Below, one piece after another: positions 34,121-43,914 of a DNA stretch of 64,000 nucleotides. Numbering within the stretch: the first letter of the stretch is position 1; each line of letters begins with the position of its first letter. The position numbers and the translations under genes are program-made. This DNA is from Luteipulveratus flavus (lineage in GTDB: Bacteria; Actinomycetota; Actinomycetes; Actinomycetales; Dermatophilaceae), in assembly GCF_029439465.1 (NCBI RefSeq), contig NZ_JAROAV010000028.1, positions 310,001-374,000 on the forward strand, in the 5' to 3' direction. Under the pieces are notes generated by a model that saw only the letters and a program-made list of their open reading frames with translations, was not told where the DNA came from and searched no databases.

Positions 34121-35469
34121 CAGATCGTCCCACCCGAACCTGAGGCCGCCCTGGCAGCGATCGGCAGGGCAGCGAGTACCGCCTCGACGGCCTCGTCGTC
34201 GTGCGACGCGCTGACGAACCACGCCTCGAACGCGCTCGGCGGCAGATGGACGCCCTGGTCGAGCATCGCCTGGAAGAAGCGGCTGAACGCCTCGGTGTCC
34301 TGGTCCTTCGCGTCGTCGTACGCGCGGACCTCACCCTCCCGGAAGAACACGCTGAACATCGAGCCGGCCCACTGCACGGTGTGCGGCACACCGGCGGCCG
34401 ACAGCGCGTCGTGCGCCGCGTCGGCGATGGTGTGCGCGACGCGGTCCAGGTGGTCGTACACCTGCGGCGTGCAGCCGCGCAGCGTCGCGAGGCCGGCGGC
34501 GGTGGCGACGGGATTCCCGGACAGGGTGCCGGCCTGGTAGACCGGCCCGTCCGGCGAGAGCAGGCCCATCAGCTCGGCGCGGCCGCCGAAGGCCGCCGCG
34601 GGGAAGCCGCCACCCATCACCTTGCCGAAGGTGAACAGGTCGGGAGCGCCCTCGTCGTACGGACCCTCCACGCCGTACCAGCCGGAGGCCGAGCAGCGGA
34701 AGCCGGTCATGACCTCGTCGCTGATCAGCAGGGCGCCGTGCTCGCGGGTGATGCGGCGCAGCGCCTGCGTGAAGCCCGGCGCCGGGGGTACGACGCCCAT
34801 GTTGCCGGGCGACGCCTCGGTGATGAGGCAGGCGATCTCCTCGCCGTGCTCGGCGAAGGCCGCCTCGAGGGCCGCGACGTCGTTGTACGGCAGGACGATC
34901 GTCTCCCCCGCGCTGGAGGCCGGGACGCCGGCCGAGCCCGGTAGCGCGAACGTCGCGAGGCCGCTGCCCGCGCTGGCGAGGAGTGCGTCGACGTGTCCGT
35001 GGTAGCAGCCGGCGAACTTCACGACCTTGGACCGCCCGGTCGCACCTCGCGCCAGCCGGAGGGCGCTCATGGTCGCTTCCGTGCCCGAGCTGACCAGGCG
35101 GACCTGCTCCAGCGGCTCGACGCGCCCGACGATCTCGGTCGCGAGCGCCACCTCGTTCTCGCTGGGCGTGCCGAAGGAGAACCCGCGCTCCGCCGCGGCG
35201 CCCACCGCTGCGAGCACGTCCGGGTGCCGGTGCCCGAGGATCATCGGGCCCCACGAGCAGATCAGGTCGACGTACCGGTTGCCGTCGACGTCGGTGAGCC
35301 AGGGCCCCTGCGCGGAGGCGATGAACCGTGGCGTGCCGCCGACGGCGCGGAACGCGCGGACCGGGCTGTTGACCCCGCCGGGGGTGACGGTGCGAGCATG
35401 CTCCATCAGCGCTGCCGAACGCGCGGTCGAAGCAGAAGTACTACGAGATGTAGTGGACGAGGACGCCAT
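34120..35469 (-). CDS. hemL: Glutamate-1-semialdehyde 2,1-aminomutase
   Basis: A 449-residue PLP enzyme that converts glutamate-1-semialdehyde to 5-aminolevulinate, the second step of the C5 route begun by HemA. The cofactor lysine is K283 in [12 protein letters not shown], the Asp that holds the pyridine nitrogen is D251 in SDEVMTGFR, and [15 protein letters not shown] binds phosphate. I chose ATG 35469 because GGAGG lies just upstream; the ATG at 35478 would place that site inside the gene. It leads the operon with the phosphatase and the cytochrome c genes, so heme supply and use are linked. Confidence 0.95.
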   Translation of the reverse strand: MASSSTTSRSTSASTARSAALMEHARTVTPGGVNSPVRAFRAVGGTPRFIASAQGPWLTDVDGNRYVDLICSWGPMILGHRHPDVLAAVGAAAERGFSFGTPSENEVALATEIVGRVEPLEQVRLVSSGTEATMSALRLARGATGRSKVVKFAGCYHGHVDALLASAGSGLATFALPGSAGVPASSAGETIVLPYNDVAALEAAFAEHGEEIACLITEASPGNMGVVPPAPGFTQALRRITREHGALLISDEVMTGFRCSASGWYGVEGPYDEGAPDLFTFGKVMGGGFPAAAFGGRAELMGLLSPDGPVYQAGTLSGNPVATAAGLATLRGCTPQVYDHLDRVAHTIADAAHDALSAAGVPHTVQWAGSMFSVFFREGEVRAYDDAKDQDTEAFSRFFQAMLDQGVHLPPSAFEAWFVSASHDDEAVEAVLAALPIAARAASGSGGTI

Positions 35470-35517
35470 GTCCTCCATTGTCGCAAGTCCGGGTTGCGGT
35501 CGCGCGCCCCGGGTGCG

Positions 35518-36006
35518 TCACAGCGAGCTGACGGGGATCCCGGGCTGCCCGGTCAGACCGGCGCTCACCCGCGCCAGGGCCGACCCGAGGGCCAGGAACT
35601 CCTCCGGCGACAGCACGGAGACCAGGTGCTCCCGGACTCCCTCGACGTGGACGCGGCTGGCCTTGTCCAGCGCCGCCCAGCCCTCGTCGGTGAGGACCAG
35701 CTCGACGCCGCGGCGGTCGTCCAGGACCGGCCGGCGCTCCACCCACCCGCGTGCCTCGAGCCGCTTGGCCGTGTGCGTCATCCGGCTGCGGGACTGCACG
35801 ACCATGTCGGCGAGGTAGCTCATCCGCAACCGACGTCCGGGCGCCTCGGACACCATCGAGATGATCTCGTACTCCGCCAGCGACAGGCCGTGGGCCTGCA
35901 GGTCGCGGTCGAGGGCGACCTCCAGCTGCCGGGTCGCGCGAAGGTAGGCGCGCCAGGCCCGCTGCTCATCGTCGGTGAGCCACTCAGGCTCCGGCGTCGT
36001 ACTCAT
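35518..36006 (-). CDS. MarR-family transcriptional regulator
   Basis: A 162-residue winged-helix repressor. The segment MSYLADMVVQSRSRMTHTAKRLEARGWVERRP is the DNA-binding part and DDRRGVELVLTDEG is the wing. TATGAT at 36015-36020 is a good -10 for ATG 36006 (eight bases), suggesting a leaderless mRNA; GTG 36009 is the alternative. It is divergent from a YceI-family gene and a TTGAA palindrome lies between them, so it probably represses that gene and itself. Confidence 0.92.
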   Translation of the reverse strand: MSTTPEPEWLTDDEQRAWRAYLRATRQLEVALDRDLQAHGLSLAEYEIISMVSEAPGRRLRMSYLADMVVQSRSRMTHTAKRLEARGWVERRPVLDDRRGVELVLTDEGWAALDKASRVHVEGVREHLVSVLSPEEFLALGSALARVSAGLTGQPGIPVSSL

Positions 36007-36044
36007 CACGGTTGATCATAGCCAGACGGAATAGGCGCACACAG

Positions 36045-36056
36045 TTGAATTTTCAA
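36045..36056. promoter_or_regulatory. MarR operator in front of the YceI-family gene
   Basis: TTGAA-TT-TTCAA is a perfect inverted repeat in an AT-rich island of the MarR/YceI divergent region. This resembles sites bound by MarR proteins that control YceI-family genes. TACGAT at 36069-36074 is the likely -10 of the YceI gene, so the operator sits over its -35 position. Confidence 0.6.
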
Positions 36057-36108
36057 TTAGATGTTCGCTACGATGAGCCCACCGACTCAGCACCGAGAAG
36101 GAGCAACC

Positions 36109-36645
36109 ATGACCACGCTGCACCCCGACCTCACCCCCGGCACCTGGACCATCGACCCGGCCCACACCACCCTCGGCTTCACCGCCCGGCACCTGATGGT
36201 GTCCAAGGTGCGAGGCAAGTTCAACGAGTTCGAGGGCACCGCCGTCGTCGGCGAGGACCTCGAGAGCACCTCGGTCACCGCGACCGTCCAGATGGAGTCC
36301 ATCGACACGCGCAACGAGCAGCGTGACGGCCACCTGCGCACCAACGACTTCTTCGACGTCGCCAACCACCCGACGATGACCTTCCGCTCCACCAAGATCA
36401 CTGCGGACACCGTCGAGGGCGAGCTGACCCTGCGCGGTATCACCCAGCCGGTCACCTTCGACGTGGAGTACGGCGGCACCGTCAACGACCCGAACATGGG
36501 CACCCGTGCGGGCTTCGAGGCCACCACGCAGATCAACCGTAAGGACTTCGGCGTCCAGTTCAACGCCACCACCGAGGGTGGCGGCGCGGTCGTCAGCGAC
36601 AAGATCAAGATCGAGCTCGACGTCGAGTTCGTCAAGAGCGCCTGA
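36109..36645 (+). CDS. YceI-family protein
   Basis: A 178-residue lipocalin-like YceI protein, a beta barrel that binds long isoprenoids such as polyprenols or quinone tails. Conserved segments are GTWTIDPAHTTLGFTARHLM, RDGHLRTNDFFDVANHP and TLRGITQPVTFDVEY. No signal peptide is present, as in most actinobacterial copies, so it is cytoplasmic. AGAAGGAG lies upstream of ATG 36109. It is probably controlled by the divergent MarR protein and is followed by a strong terminator. Confidence 0.93.
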   Translation: MTTLHPDLTPGTWTIDPAHTTLGFTARHLMVSKVRGKFNEFEGTAVVGEDLESTSVTATVQMESIDTRNEQRDGHLRTNDFFDVANHPTMTFRSTKITADTVEGELTLRGITQPVTFDVEYGGTVNDPNMGTRAGFEATTQINRKDFGVQFNATTEGGGAVVSDKIKIELDVEFVKSA

Positions 36646-36666
36646 CCCGACCTCCCGAGCAGAGTC

Positions 36667-36701
36667 AAGGGGCGGTACGTCGATCGACGTACCGCCCCTT
36701 T
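36667..36701 (+). terminator. Terminator of the YceI-family gene
   Basis: Bases 36667-36700 form a perfect 34-base palindrome (half AAGGGGCGGTACGTCGA) followed by T bases. It lies 22 bases after the YceI stop and before the convergent carboxypeptidase gene, so it can end transcripts from both sides. Confidence 0.8.
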
Positions 36702-36738
36702 CTCGTGCGCTGGGCCGGGCGCTGCCCTGCTCGAGGGG

Positions 36739-37731
36739 TTACTCGGCGCCGGGGAAGGTGTTCGGACCGATGTAGTCCGGCGCTGCCGGCATGCCGAGCG
36801 CGACCTCGAGCGACTGCTCGCCGGACTCCTTCAGGTACGCGGTCAGCCACGGGCCGACGTACCGCAGGTGCCACGGCTCGGGCGAGTAGCCGGTGATGAC
36901 GGAGTTCTGGGCGGTGTAACGCACCACGAAGCCGTACGCCGCGGCGTGCTCGGCCAGCCACCGACCGCCGGGCGTCGCGCCGAAGCACGGCTCGAGCGAG
37001 CAGCGCTCGTCACGGTTCTTGGCGTCGAAGGCCAGGCCGGTCTGGTGCTCGCTGTACCCGGGTCGCGCGGAGTAGGTGTCCGCTGCGAGCGCGCCGTCCC
37101 GTCGCACGTACGAGCCGTACAGGCCCTGCTGCCAGCCGTAGGCCCGGTAACCGTTCGAGGCGTAGATCCGCACCCCGGCGCGCCCGGCGTCCGCGATCAG
37201 CCGCGCCATCGGCGCCGCCGCCCGCACGTCGACCTGCACACCGGCGCTGGTCCGCAGCGTCCGGGGCGCGTACGTGCCGATCGGGGTGACCTTGTTGACC
37301 ACGCGCCACAGCGAGGTGTCGAGGGAGGATGGGCTCGTCGATGTGACCACCGACCGCGAGATGTCCGCGCCCGGGATGGTGACGTTGACCCGCATCGTGC
37401 TGGACGGCTTCACCGTGACGGGGACGACCGCCTTGCCGCCCGCGGTGAGCGTGCCCACGCCGAGGAGCGATCCGTCGGGTCCGGTCACCAGGACGTCGCG
37501 GGCGCCCAGCCGGTCCACGTCCGGGGTGTCGACCGTGACCACGGCCTGGGTGCGCGAGACCGGCATGGCCTGCGTCACCACGCGGGGCGGTGAAAGCACC
37601 TCGGGCGAGGGCGTCGGGGAGGCGATGGCCGCACCCGCAGTCGGAAGCAGGCTCAGCACTGCACCGGTCGCCAGCGCGCAACGCACCGCTCGACCGGTCA
37701 CACGCTGTCGACCCACACTCGGGCTCGGCAT
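36739..37731 (-). CDS. Secreted VanY-type D-alanyl-D-alanine carboxypeptidase
   Basis: A 330-residue exported protein. The Sec signal covers about residues 1-37 (cleavage near AIA), residues 50-150 form an adhesion- or spacer-like beta domain, and residues 150-310 form the LAS peptidase domain with zinc ligands in YSEHQTGLAFDAK (SxHxxGxAxD) and EPWHLRYVG, plus YRAYGWQ ahead of them. It trims terminal D-Ala from cell-wall stem peptides; vancomycin resistance is not implied. AGGAG precedes ATG 37731. It is convergent with the YceI gene. Confidence 0.9.
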   Translation of the reverse strand: MPSPSVGRQRVTGRAVRCALATGAVLSLLPTAGAAIASPTPSPEVLSPPRVVTQAMPVSRTQAVVTVDTPDVDRLGARDVLVTGPDGSLLGVGTLTAGGKAVVPVTVKPSSTMRVNVTIPGADISRSVVTSTSPSSLDTSLWRVVNKVTPIGTYAPRTLRTSAGVQVDVRAAAPMARLIADAGRAGVRIYASNGYRAYGWQQGLYGSYVRRDGALAADTYSARPGYSEHQTGLAFDAKNRDERCSLEPCFGATPGGRWLAEHAAAYGFVVRYTAQNSVITGYSPEPWHLRYVGPWLTAYLKESGEQSLEVALGMPAAPDYIGPNTFPGAE

Positions 37732-37822
37732 CTCACTCCTCGATCACGGGCGGACCGGTCTGGTCCTCCTCCCACGGTATCGGTAATCGCGTGGTGACTC
37801 ACCCCGCGCCCGTCCGTGGTGG

Positions 37823-38845
37823 TCAGCCGCGCAGTGAGCGAGCGACCTCGGTGGCCCAGTAGGTGAGGATGATCTGCGCGCCGGCCCGCCGGATCGACAC
37901 GAGCGACTCGTGGATCATCCGGTCCCGGTCGATCCAGCCGTTCGCGGCCGCCGCCTCGACCATCGCCATCTCGCCGGACACCTGGTACGCGGCGACGGGG
38001 ACGTCCGACTCGGCCGCGACCGCGCTCAGCACGTCCAGGTACGCCAGCGCGGGCTTGACCATCACGATGTCGGCGCCCTCGGCGAGGTCCAGCCGGACCT
38101 CGCGCAGCGCCTCGACGGCGTTCGCGGGGTCCTGCTGGTAGGTCGCCCGGTCACCCTGCAGGCTGGAGGCGACCGCCTCACGGAAGGGTCCGTACAGCGC
38201 GGAGGCGTACTTCGCGGCGTACGCGAGGATCACCGTGTCGGTGTGACCGGCGGCGTCCAGGGCCTCGCGGCAGACCGCGACCTGGCCGTCCATCATCCCC
38301 GAGAGCCCGACCACGTGAGCCCCGGACTCGGCCTGCACGACCGCCATCTCGGCGTACCGCCGCAGGGTCGCGTCGTTGTCGACGCTGCCGTCCTCGGCCA
38401 GGACGCCGCAGTGACCGTGCGAGGTGAACTCGTCCAGGCACAGGTCGGCCATCAGGACCGTCTCGTCACCCAGCGCGTCCCGCAGCCGGCGCAGCGCGAC
38501 GTTGAGGATGCCGTCGGGGTCGGTCGCGCCCGAACCGGTCTCGTCCTTCTCGACCGGGACGCCGTACAGCATGATGCCGCCCACGCCGGCCTCGACGGCC
38601 TCCTTGGCCGCGACCTCGAGGGTGTCCAGCGTGTGCTGCACGACACCCGGCATCGCCTCGACGGCGACCGGCTCCGCGATGCCCTCCCGGACGAACATCG
38701 GCAGGACGAGCTCGGCCGGGTGCAGCCGGGTCTCGCCGACGAGGCGGCGAACCGCGGCCGTACGGCGCAGCCGACGCGGGCGCAGCGGCAGGGACAGCTC
38801 CGGAGCGGCGCTGCGGCGGCGGGACGAGCGACGCTCGTCGGTCAT
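37823..38845 (-). CDS. hemB: Delta-aminolevulinic acid dehydratase (porphobilinogen synthase)
   Basis: A 340-residue enzyme joining two 5-aminolevulinate molecules to porphobilinogen. The Schiff-base lysines are in [17 protein letters not shown] and VKPALAYLD. The metal site reads [14 protein letters not shown]: the first and third zinc cysteines of the animal enzyme are kept, while the middle one is Asp, so metal use may be mixed. The ATG overlaps the stop of the fused hemD gene, making it the last gene of the rex-hemACDB operon. Confidence 0.95.
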   Translation of the reverse strand: MTDERRSSRRRSAAPELSLPLRPRRLRRTAAVRRLVGETRLHPAELVLPMFVREGIAEPVAVEAMPGVVQHTLDTLEVAAKEAVEAGVGGIMLYGVPVEKDETGSGATDPDGILNVALRRLRDALGDETVLMADLCLDEFTSHGHCGVLAEDGSVDNDATLRRYAEMAVVQAESGAHVVGLSGMMDGQVAVCREALDAAGHTDTVILAYAAKYASALYGPFREAVASSLQGDRATYQQDPANAVEALREVRLDLAEGADIVMVKPALAYLDVLSAVAAESDVPVAAYQVSGEMAMVEAAAANGWIDRDRMIHESLVSIRRAGAQIILTYWATEVARSLRG

Positions 38846-40485
38846 GCCTTGACCTTCCGTCGGGTGGTCGACTTCTTCTTCTCGCTCGGGCGACGCAGCG
38901 GCTCACCGGCCTCGGCCGCCGCGAGCGCGAGCCCGCGTCCGAAGTCGGCGAGGGCGTCGACCAGCGCGTCCGCGGACGCCTCACTCGCGAGGACGTCGAC
39001 GCGCAGGCCGTGCTCCTCGGCGGTCTTGGCCGTCGCCGGGCCGATGCACGCGACGACGGTCGAGGCGTGCGGCTTGCCCGCGATGCCGACCAGGTTGCGC
39101 ACCGTCGAGGAGGAGGTGAAGCACACCGCGTCGAACCGGCCGCTCTTGATCGCCTCCCGGATCTCTGGTGCCGGCGGCGCGGCGCGGACCGTGCGGTACG
39201 CGGTCACGTCGTCGACCTCCCAGCCCATCTCCTGCAGGCCGGCGACGAGGGTGTCGGTCGCGATGTCCGCCCGCGGCAGGAACACCCGGTTGATCGGGTC
39301 GACCAGCTCGTCGAAGTCCGGCCAGTCCTCCAGCAGGCCGTGGGCCGACTGCTCACCGCTCGGCACGAGGTCGGGCTCCAGACCCCACTCGCGCAGCGCG
39401 TCGGCGGTGACGCCGCCGACCGCGGCGATCTTCAGCCCGGCGAAAGCACGCACGTCCAGGCCGTACTCGACGAACTTCTCGCGTACCGCGCGCACAGCGT
39501 TGGCCGAGGTGAACCCGATCCACTCGTAGCGGCCGGTGACCAGGCCCTTGATCGCCCGCTCCATCTGCTGGGGCGTACGCGGGGGCTCGACGCTGATGGT
39601 CGGGACGACATCGCTGGACGCGCCGTAGGTGCCCAGGCGCTGGGTCATCGAACCCGCCTGGTCCTTAGTGCGCGGCACCAGGATGTTCCAGCCGTACAGC
39701 GGCTTGGTCTCCCACCAGGACAGCTGCTCGCGCAGCGCGACGGGCGCACCCACGACGGCCAGCGTCGGGAACGGCACCGTGCCGCGGCCGAGGACGTCGA
39801 CGACCTCGCCGAGCGTCGTGGTCCGGGTGGACTGCTGGATGGTGGTGCCCTGGGCGGTCAGCGCCACGGGCGTCTGCGGGTCGCGCCCGGCGTCCAGCAG
39901 CTTCGCCAGCGCCGGCGCCAGGGTCTCGGGGGCGCCCAGCACGACGACGGTCGTCTCGGGGTCCACCGACCGGCTCCAGTCGACCTTCGTCTCGCGGGCC
40001 GGGATCACGTGCACCGACCGCGACGAGGACGTCGTCAGCGGCACACCGGCGTACGCCGGGACCGCACCGACGGCGCTCACGCCGGGGACGAACTCGAAGG
40101 CGATACCCGCCTTGTGGCACGCCATCGCCTCCTCGGCGAGGCCGTTGAACGTCGCCGGGTCGCCGTCCATCAGGCGCACGACGAGGCGGTCCCCGTCGCT
40201 GCTGCCGGCGGCCTTGGCGGTGCGCACCACCAGCTTGGCGCGCGACGCGGTGGTCATGGCCTGGCCGGTCTCGCCGTGCCCGGCGTCGACGACCTCGACG
40301 TCCTCGCGCACCAGCCCGGCGACGAACTCCTCACGCGCGATCTGGTCGATGACGACCACATCGGCGGTACGCAGCAGGTCGACGGCGCGCACGGTCAGCA
40401 GGCCGGGGTCGCCCGGGCCCGCGCCGACGAAGGCGACGCGCGCCGGAGCCTTGGACTTGGCGGCGGACTTGATGGTGGTGCTCAC
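38842..40485 (-). CDS. hemD: Fused uroporphyrinogen-III methyltransferase / synthase
   Basis: A 547-residue two-domain protein. Residues 1-250 are a SUMT/CobA-type methyltransferase ([13 protein letters not shown] near residue 20, [12 protein letters not shown], and [20 protein letters not shown]). Residues 265-520 are uroporphyrinogen-III synthase ([35 protein letters not shown]). The fusion is common in Actinobacteria (Rv0511 type). The tail after 520 is a Lys/Arg-rich extension. It makes uroporphyrinogen III and can divert it towards siroheme or cobalamin. The GTG start overlaps the hemC stop. Confidence 0.93.
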   Translation of the reverse strand: MSTTIKSAAKSKAPARVAFVGAGPGDPGLLTVRAVDLLRTADVVVIDQIAREEFVAGLVREDVEVVDAGHGETGQAMTTASRAKLVVRTAKAAGSSDGDRLVVRLMDGDPATFNGLAEEAMACHKAGIAFEFVPGVSAVGAVPAYAGVPLTTSSSRSVHVIPARETKVDWSRSVDPETTVVVLGAPETLAPALAKLLDAGRDPQTPVALTAQGTTIQQSTRTTTLGEVVDVLGRGTVPFPTLAVVGAPVALREQLSWWETKPLYGWNILVPRTKDQAGSMTQRLGTYGASSDVVPTISVEPPRTPQQMERAIKGLVTGRYEWIGFTSANAVRAVREKFVEYGLDVRAFAGLKIAAVGGVTADALREWGLEPDLVPSGEQSAHGLLEDWPDFDELVDPINRVFLPRADIATDTLVAGLQEMGWEVDDVTAYRTVRAAPPAPEIREAIKSGRFDAVCFTSSSTVRNLVGIAGKPHASTVVACIGPATAKTAEEHGLRVDVLASEASADALVDALADFGRGLALAAAEAGEPLRRPSEKKKSTTRRKVKA

Positions 40486-41483
40486 TTCTCACGCTCCGTG
40501 GCGATGGGTGTCTCTGTGCGGAGTTGCGGGGCTGCGGTGCGGGGACCGTCGGGTTTTCGGATCGCGTCGGCGGCGCCGTCCTGCAGCATCACGCGGGCCA
40601 GCTCGCGACCGACCGCCTCAGGCCGGTCGTACGGGCCGACGTGCGAGCGCCGCAGCTCCAGGCTGCCGTCGGTGGTGCCGACGAAGCCGCGCAACGAGAT
40701 GACGAGCGAGCCGTCGTCGTCCTCGGCGATCTCGGCGAGCGCACCGACCGGGGCGGAGCAGCCGGCCTCGAGGGCCTGCAGCAGAGCGCGTTCGGCGGTC
40801 ACGGCCGCTCGGGTGTCGGCGTCGTCGAGGGCCTGCAGGGCCTCGATCAGGGCGGTGTCGCTCTCACGACACTCGACGGCGAGGGCACCCTGACCCGGCG
40901 CCGGCAGCATCTGCACCGGCTCGATGACCTCGGTCGCCTCGTCGAGGCGGCCGAGGCGAGCCAGGCCCGCCCGGGCCAGCACGACGGCGTCGCACTCCCC
41001 CGAGGTGACCAGGCCGATGCGCGTGCCGACGTTGCCGCGGATCGCGCGAACCTGCACGCCGAGGCCGAGGGCCTCGATCTGCGCGGCGCGCCGCGGCGAG
41101 CCGGTGCCGACGACGCCGCCGGCCGGGATCTCTCCCAGCGTCAGGTCGTCGCGGGCCACGAGCACGTCACGGGGGTCCTCCCGGACCGGGATGGCCGCGA
41201 TGCGCAGGCCGGGCTCGGGAGCGACCGGCAGGTCCTTGAGGGAGTGCACCGCGACGTCGACCTCGTCGGCCAGCAGGGCCTGCCGGATGGCCGCGGCGAA
41301 CACGCCTGTACCGCCCATGGACGCCAGGGGCGCGCGGTTCACATCGCCCTCGGTGACGATCTCGACGAGCTCGACCTGGTGCCCGAGCGCCCGGAGCCGC
41401 TCGGCGACCCAGGTCGACTGGGTCGTCGCGAGCTCGCTGCGGCGGGTGCCGAGGCGCAGCGTCGTAGGCAGGGTGGCGGTCAT
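40482..41483 (-). CDS. hemC: Porphobilinogen deaminase (hydroxymethylbilane synthase)
   Basis: A 333-residue enzyme linking four porphobilinogens into hydroxymethylbilane. The dipyrromethane cofactor cysteine is C242 in [13 protein letters not shown]. Other signatures are [12 protein letters not shown] at the start, VHSLKDLPV (catalytic Asp) and [11 protein letters not shown]. The last 25 residues are a hydrophilic tail beyond the usual end. The ATG overlaps the hemA stop (ATGA). Confidence 0.96.
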   Translation of the reverse strand: MTATLPTTLRLGTRRSELATTQSTWVAERLRALGHQVELVEIVTEGDVNRAPLASMGGTGVFAAAIRQALLADEVDVAVHSLKDLPVAPEPGLRIAAIPVREDPRDVLVARDDLTLGEIPAGGVVGTGSPRRAAQIEALGLGVQVRAIRGNVGTRIGLVTSGECDAVVLARAGLARLGRLDEATEVIEPVQMLPAPGQGALAVECRESDTALIEALQALDDADTRAAVTAERALLQALEAGCSAPVGALAEIAEDDDGSLVISLRGFVGTTDGSLELRRSHVGPYDRPEAVGRELARVMLQDGAADAIRKPDGPRTAAPQLRTETPIATEREK

Positions 41484-42763
41484 TCCAGGCCCTCCGGTCG
41501 CGGCGGGGTGCTCACGGTGGCCGTCTGGCGCGCGTCGAGGTCGAACAGCTCGCGCAGCGCGGCGGTGTAGTCGTGGCCCTCACCGGCCAGCTGCTTCACC
41601 CGGACGGTCGGGGTGTGCAGGAGCTTCTCGACGACGCGGTGCACGGTCAGCTGGACCTGTGCCTGCTCCGCGTCGGACAGACCCGGCAGCCGCTGCTGGA
41701 GCCGGCCCAGCTCGGCGGCGACGACGTCGGCGGCGCGCGAGCGCAGCAGCGCGACGGTCGGGGCGACCGATGCCGCCCGGCGAGCCACCAGGTAGTCGGC
41801 GACCTCGCCGGTGACCAGGTCGCGGACCGCGCGGACCTGGTCGGCCGCCGATCCCTCGACGCCGGCGCCCAGGTGCGCGAGCGAGAAGACCTGCACCTCG
41901 GGACGTTCGCCGACCTCGGGCGCAACGTCGCGCGGCAGCGCGAGGTCCACGAACGCCTGCCGGTGCTGGACCGCGGGGAGGTGCGACTCCTCGATGACGT
42001 GGCCGACCGAGCCCGTGCAGGAGATGACCAGGTCATGGGCGGCGAGGGCGGCCGGCAGGGCGTCCCACGGCAGCGGGTTCGCGCCGGTGGCGTCCGCCAG
42101 CCGCCGGGCCGAGTCGAAGGTGCGGTTGATGACGGTGAGCCCGGCCACGCCGGTCCGCGCGACGGTGTGCGCGGCGAGGCTGCTCATCGCGCCGGCACCG
42201 ACCACGAGGACGCGCTGCGCGGCGAGCGGGCCGACGTGCGCCTCCGCCTGCTGCACGCCCCGCTCGACGAGGGAGCGGCTGACGGTGTCGATGTCGGTCT
42301 CGGCGTGGGCGCGCTTGCCGACCCGCAGCGCCTGCTGGGCCAGGCCGTCCAGGACCGACCCGACGCGGCCGCTCTCCCGGCCGGTCCGCAGCGACTCGCG
42401 CAGCTGGCCGAGGATCTGACTCTCGCCCACCGCCATGGAGTCCAGCCCGGCCGACACCTGGAACAGGTGCGCCACCGCGCGGTCCTCGTAGTGGACGTAC
42501 AAATTCTCGCGCAGCTCGCGGAGCGGGAGACCGGTGGCCTCGGCGAGGCCCTCGCCGATCTCGGTGACGGCACCGTGGAAGGTGTACGCGTCGGCGTACA
42601 CCTCGATGCGGTTGCAGGTGTCCAGCAGCAGCGCCTCACCGACGTGCTCGCCCGCGTCGAGGCGGGTGAGCAGGGTCTCCCGGGCAGGGGCGTCGAGGGC
42701 CGCCTGCTCCAGGGTGTCGATGGACGCCGTCTTGTGGGACAGCCCGATGACGATGATGCTCAC
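41480..42763 (-). CDS. hemA: Glutamyl-tRNA reductase
   Basis: A 427-residue enzyme that reduces glutamyl-tRNA to glutamate-1-semialdehyde, the committed step of C5 heme synthesis. The catalytic Cys50 is in [25 protein letters not shown] follows, and the NADPH motif is [12 protein letters not shown]. The C-terminal third is the helical dimerisation domain. The GTG start overlaps the rex stop, so the redox sensor is directly coupled to the first heme enzyme. Confidence 0.96.
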   Translation of the reverse strand: MSIIVIGLSHKTASIDTLEQAALDAPARETLLTRLDAGEHVGEALLLDTCNRIEVYADAYTFHGAVTEIGEGLAEATGLPLRELRENLYVHYEDRAVAHLFQVSAGLDSMAVGESQILGQLRESLRTGRESGRVGSVLDGLAQQALRVGKRAHAETDIDTVSRSLVERGVQQAEAHVGPLAAQRVLVVGAGAMSSLAAHTVARTGVAGLTVINRTFDSARRLADATGANPLPWDALPAALAAHDLVISCTGSVGHVIEESHLPAVQHRQAFVDLALPRDVAPEVGERPEVQVFSLAHLGAGVEGSAADQVRAVRDLVTGEVADYLVARRAASVAPTVALLRSRAADVVAAELGRLQQRLPGLSDAEQAQVQLTVHRVVEKLLHTPTVRVKQLAGEGHDYTAALRELFDLDARQTATVSTPPRPEGLE

Positions 42764-43467
42764 GACGTCGCCTCCTGCCGAGCGTCGGCGACCTCCACCG
42801 CGGCGAGGTCGGCCAGGGGGCCGAGCTCGGCGCGGGCGTGCTGCTCGTGGAACGCCAGGATCTGCAGCTCCGTGGCGAGGTCGACCTTGCGGACCTCGAC
42901 GCCGTCGGGGACGGCGAGCACGCACGGGGCGAAGTTGAGGATGGAGTGCACACCCATCTCGACCAGCCGGTCGGCGACGGACTGCGCGGCTGTCGGGGGC
43001 GTGGCGATGACGCCGATCAGACCCGCCGGAGGCTGGGTGGCCAGTGCGTCCATGTCGATGACGGTGAGGCCCGCGATCCGGCTGCCGACCAGGTTCGGGT
43101 CCTCGTCGACCAGCCAGGTGACGCGGAAGCCGCGGGTCGCGAACCCGGAGTACGCGGCCAGCGCGTGGCCGAGGTTGCCCATGCCGATGATGGCGACGGA
43201 CCAGTCGTACTGCAGGCCCAGCTCGCGGGCGATCTCTTCGCGCAGCCGGACGACGTCGTACCCGACCCCACGGACGCCGTACGAGCCCAGGTAGGAGAGG
43301 TCCTTGCGGAGCTTGGCGGAGCGGACGCCGGCGGCCTCGGCCAGCTCCTCGGAGGAGACGGTGTCGACTCCGGTGGCGGCCAGGCCGGCGAGGGCGCGCA
43401 GGTACACCGGCAGCCGCGCGACGGTCGCGCCGGGAATCCCCCGGCGTGCGGCTGGGGCGTCGGTCAC
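42760..43467 (-). CDS. rex: Redox-sensing transcriptional repressor Rex
   Basis: A 235-residue NADH/NAD+ sensor. Residues 10-80 form the winged helix (VSSEELAEAAGVRSAKLRKDLSYLGSYGVRG), residues 85-200 form a Rossmann domain with IIGMGNLGHALA, and the C-terminal helix is domain-swapped in the dimer. A high NADH/NAD+ ratio releases it from DNA. It heads the heme operon, and a Rex-type site lies at 43549 in its promoter, so it probably represses itself and hemACDB. Confidence 0.95.
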   Translation of the reverse strand: MTDAPAARRGIPGATVARLPVYLRALAGLAATGVDTVSSEELAEAAGVRSAKLRKDLSYLGSYGVRGVGYDVVRLREEIARELGLQYDWSVAIIGMGNLGHALAAYSGFATRGFRVTWLVDEDPNLVGSRIAGLTVIDMDALATQPPAGLIGVIATPPTAAQSVADRLVEMGVHSILNFAPCVLAVPDGVEVRKVDLATELQILAFHEQHARAELGPLADLAAVEVADARQEATS

Positions 43468-43548
43468 GAGCGCCTTCGCTCCTCTCTTGCGGGCGGCCTA
43501 TACCAAACGTGGCCGCCTCACCTTCAGGGACCCCCTCAGCCTAGGCGC

Positions 43549-43566
43549 TTGTGAAGGCAGGCACAA
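43549..43566. promoter_or_regulatory. Rex operator upstream of rex-hem operon
   Basis: TTGTGAAGGCAGGCACAA matches the Rex consensus TTGTGAnnnnnnTCACAA in 11 of 12 fixed positions (G for T in the right arm). On the minus strand, TTGTGC in its arm and TAGGCT 17 bases downstream make a fair -35/-10 pair, so bound Rex would block the promoter of the rex-hemA-hemC-hemD-hemB operon. Confidence 0.8.
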
Positions 43567-43648
43567 AGTCGCGCAAGACCGCTCGACGTGCTAGTGGAGC
43601 GATGTGGTAGCGCCGTCCGTCCGGAATAGGCCGCCGTCGGCGGCGGCG

Positions 43649-43906
43649 TCAGCGCAGGGCACGCCGCAGCCGCTGCTCGTCCACGGTGAAGTAGTCGTGC
43701 TGGCGGTCGTCGACCAGCGTGACCGGGATCTGCTCGGCGTACCGCTCCCGCAGAGTCTCGTCGTCCAGGATCGAGCGCTCCGACCACGGGACGCCGAGCT
43801 CGTCGCAGACCCGGGAGACGACCTGGCGGGCGTCGTCGCACAGGTGACAGCCGGGCTTGCCGATCAGCGTCACCGTGTGCGAGCGGTCGCGGCGCAGGAG
43901 TCCCAC
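43649..43906 (-). CDS. Glutaredoxin-family (DUF836) protein
   Basis: An 85-residue thioredoxin-fold protein with the redox motif CHLC in VTLIGKPGCHLCDDARQVV and the cis-proline in QIPVTLVDD. It resembles M. tuberculosis Rv0508, which holds the same position before the hem genes. GTG 43906 follows GAGG and is preferred; GTG 43873 would remove the first eleven residues. It starts eight bases after the acyltransferase stop. Confidence 0.88.
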   Translation of the reverse strand: MGLLRRDRSHTVTLIGKPGCHLCDDARQVVSRVCDELGVPWSERSILDDETLRERYAEQIPVTLVDDRQHDYFTVDEQRLRRALR

Positions 43907-43914
43907 GGGCGACC

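Noticed and set aside
36739-37731. Vancomycin resistance gene vanY
   Set aside because: The peptidase motif is VanY-like, but no vanHAX or regulator genes are present; it is an ordinary cell-wall carboxypeptidase.
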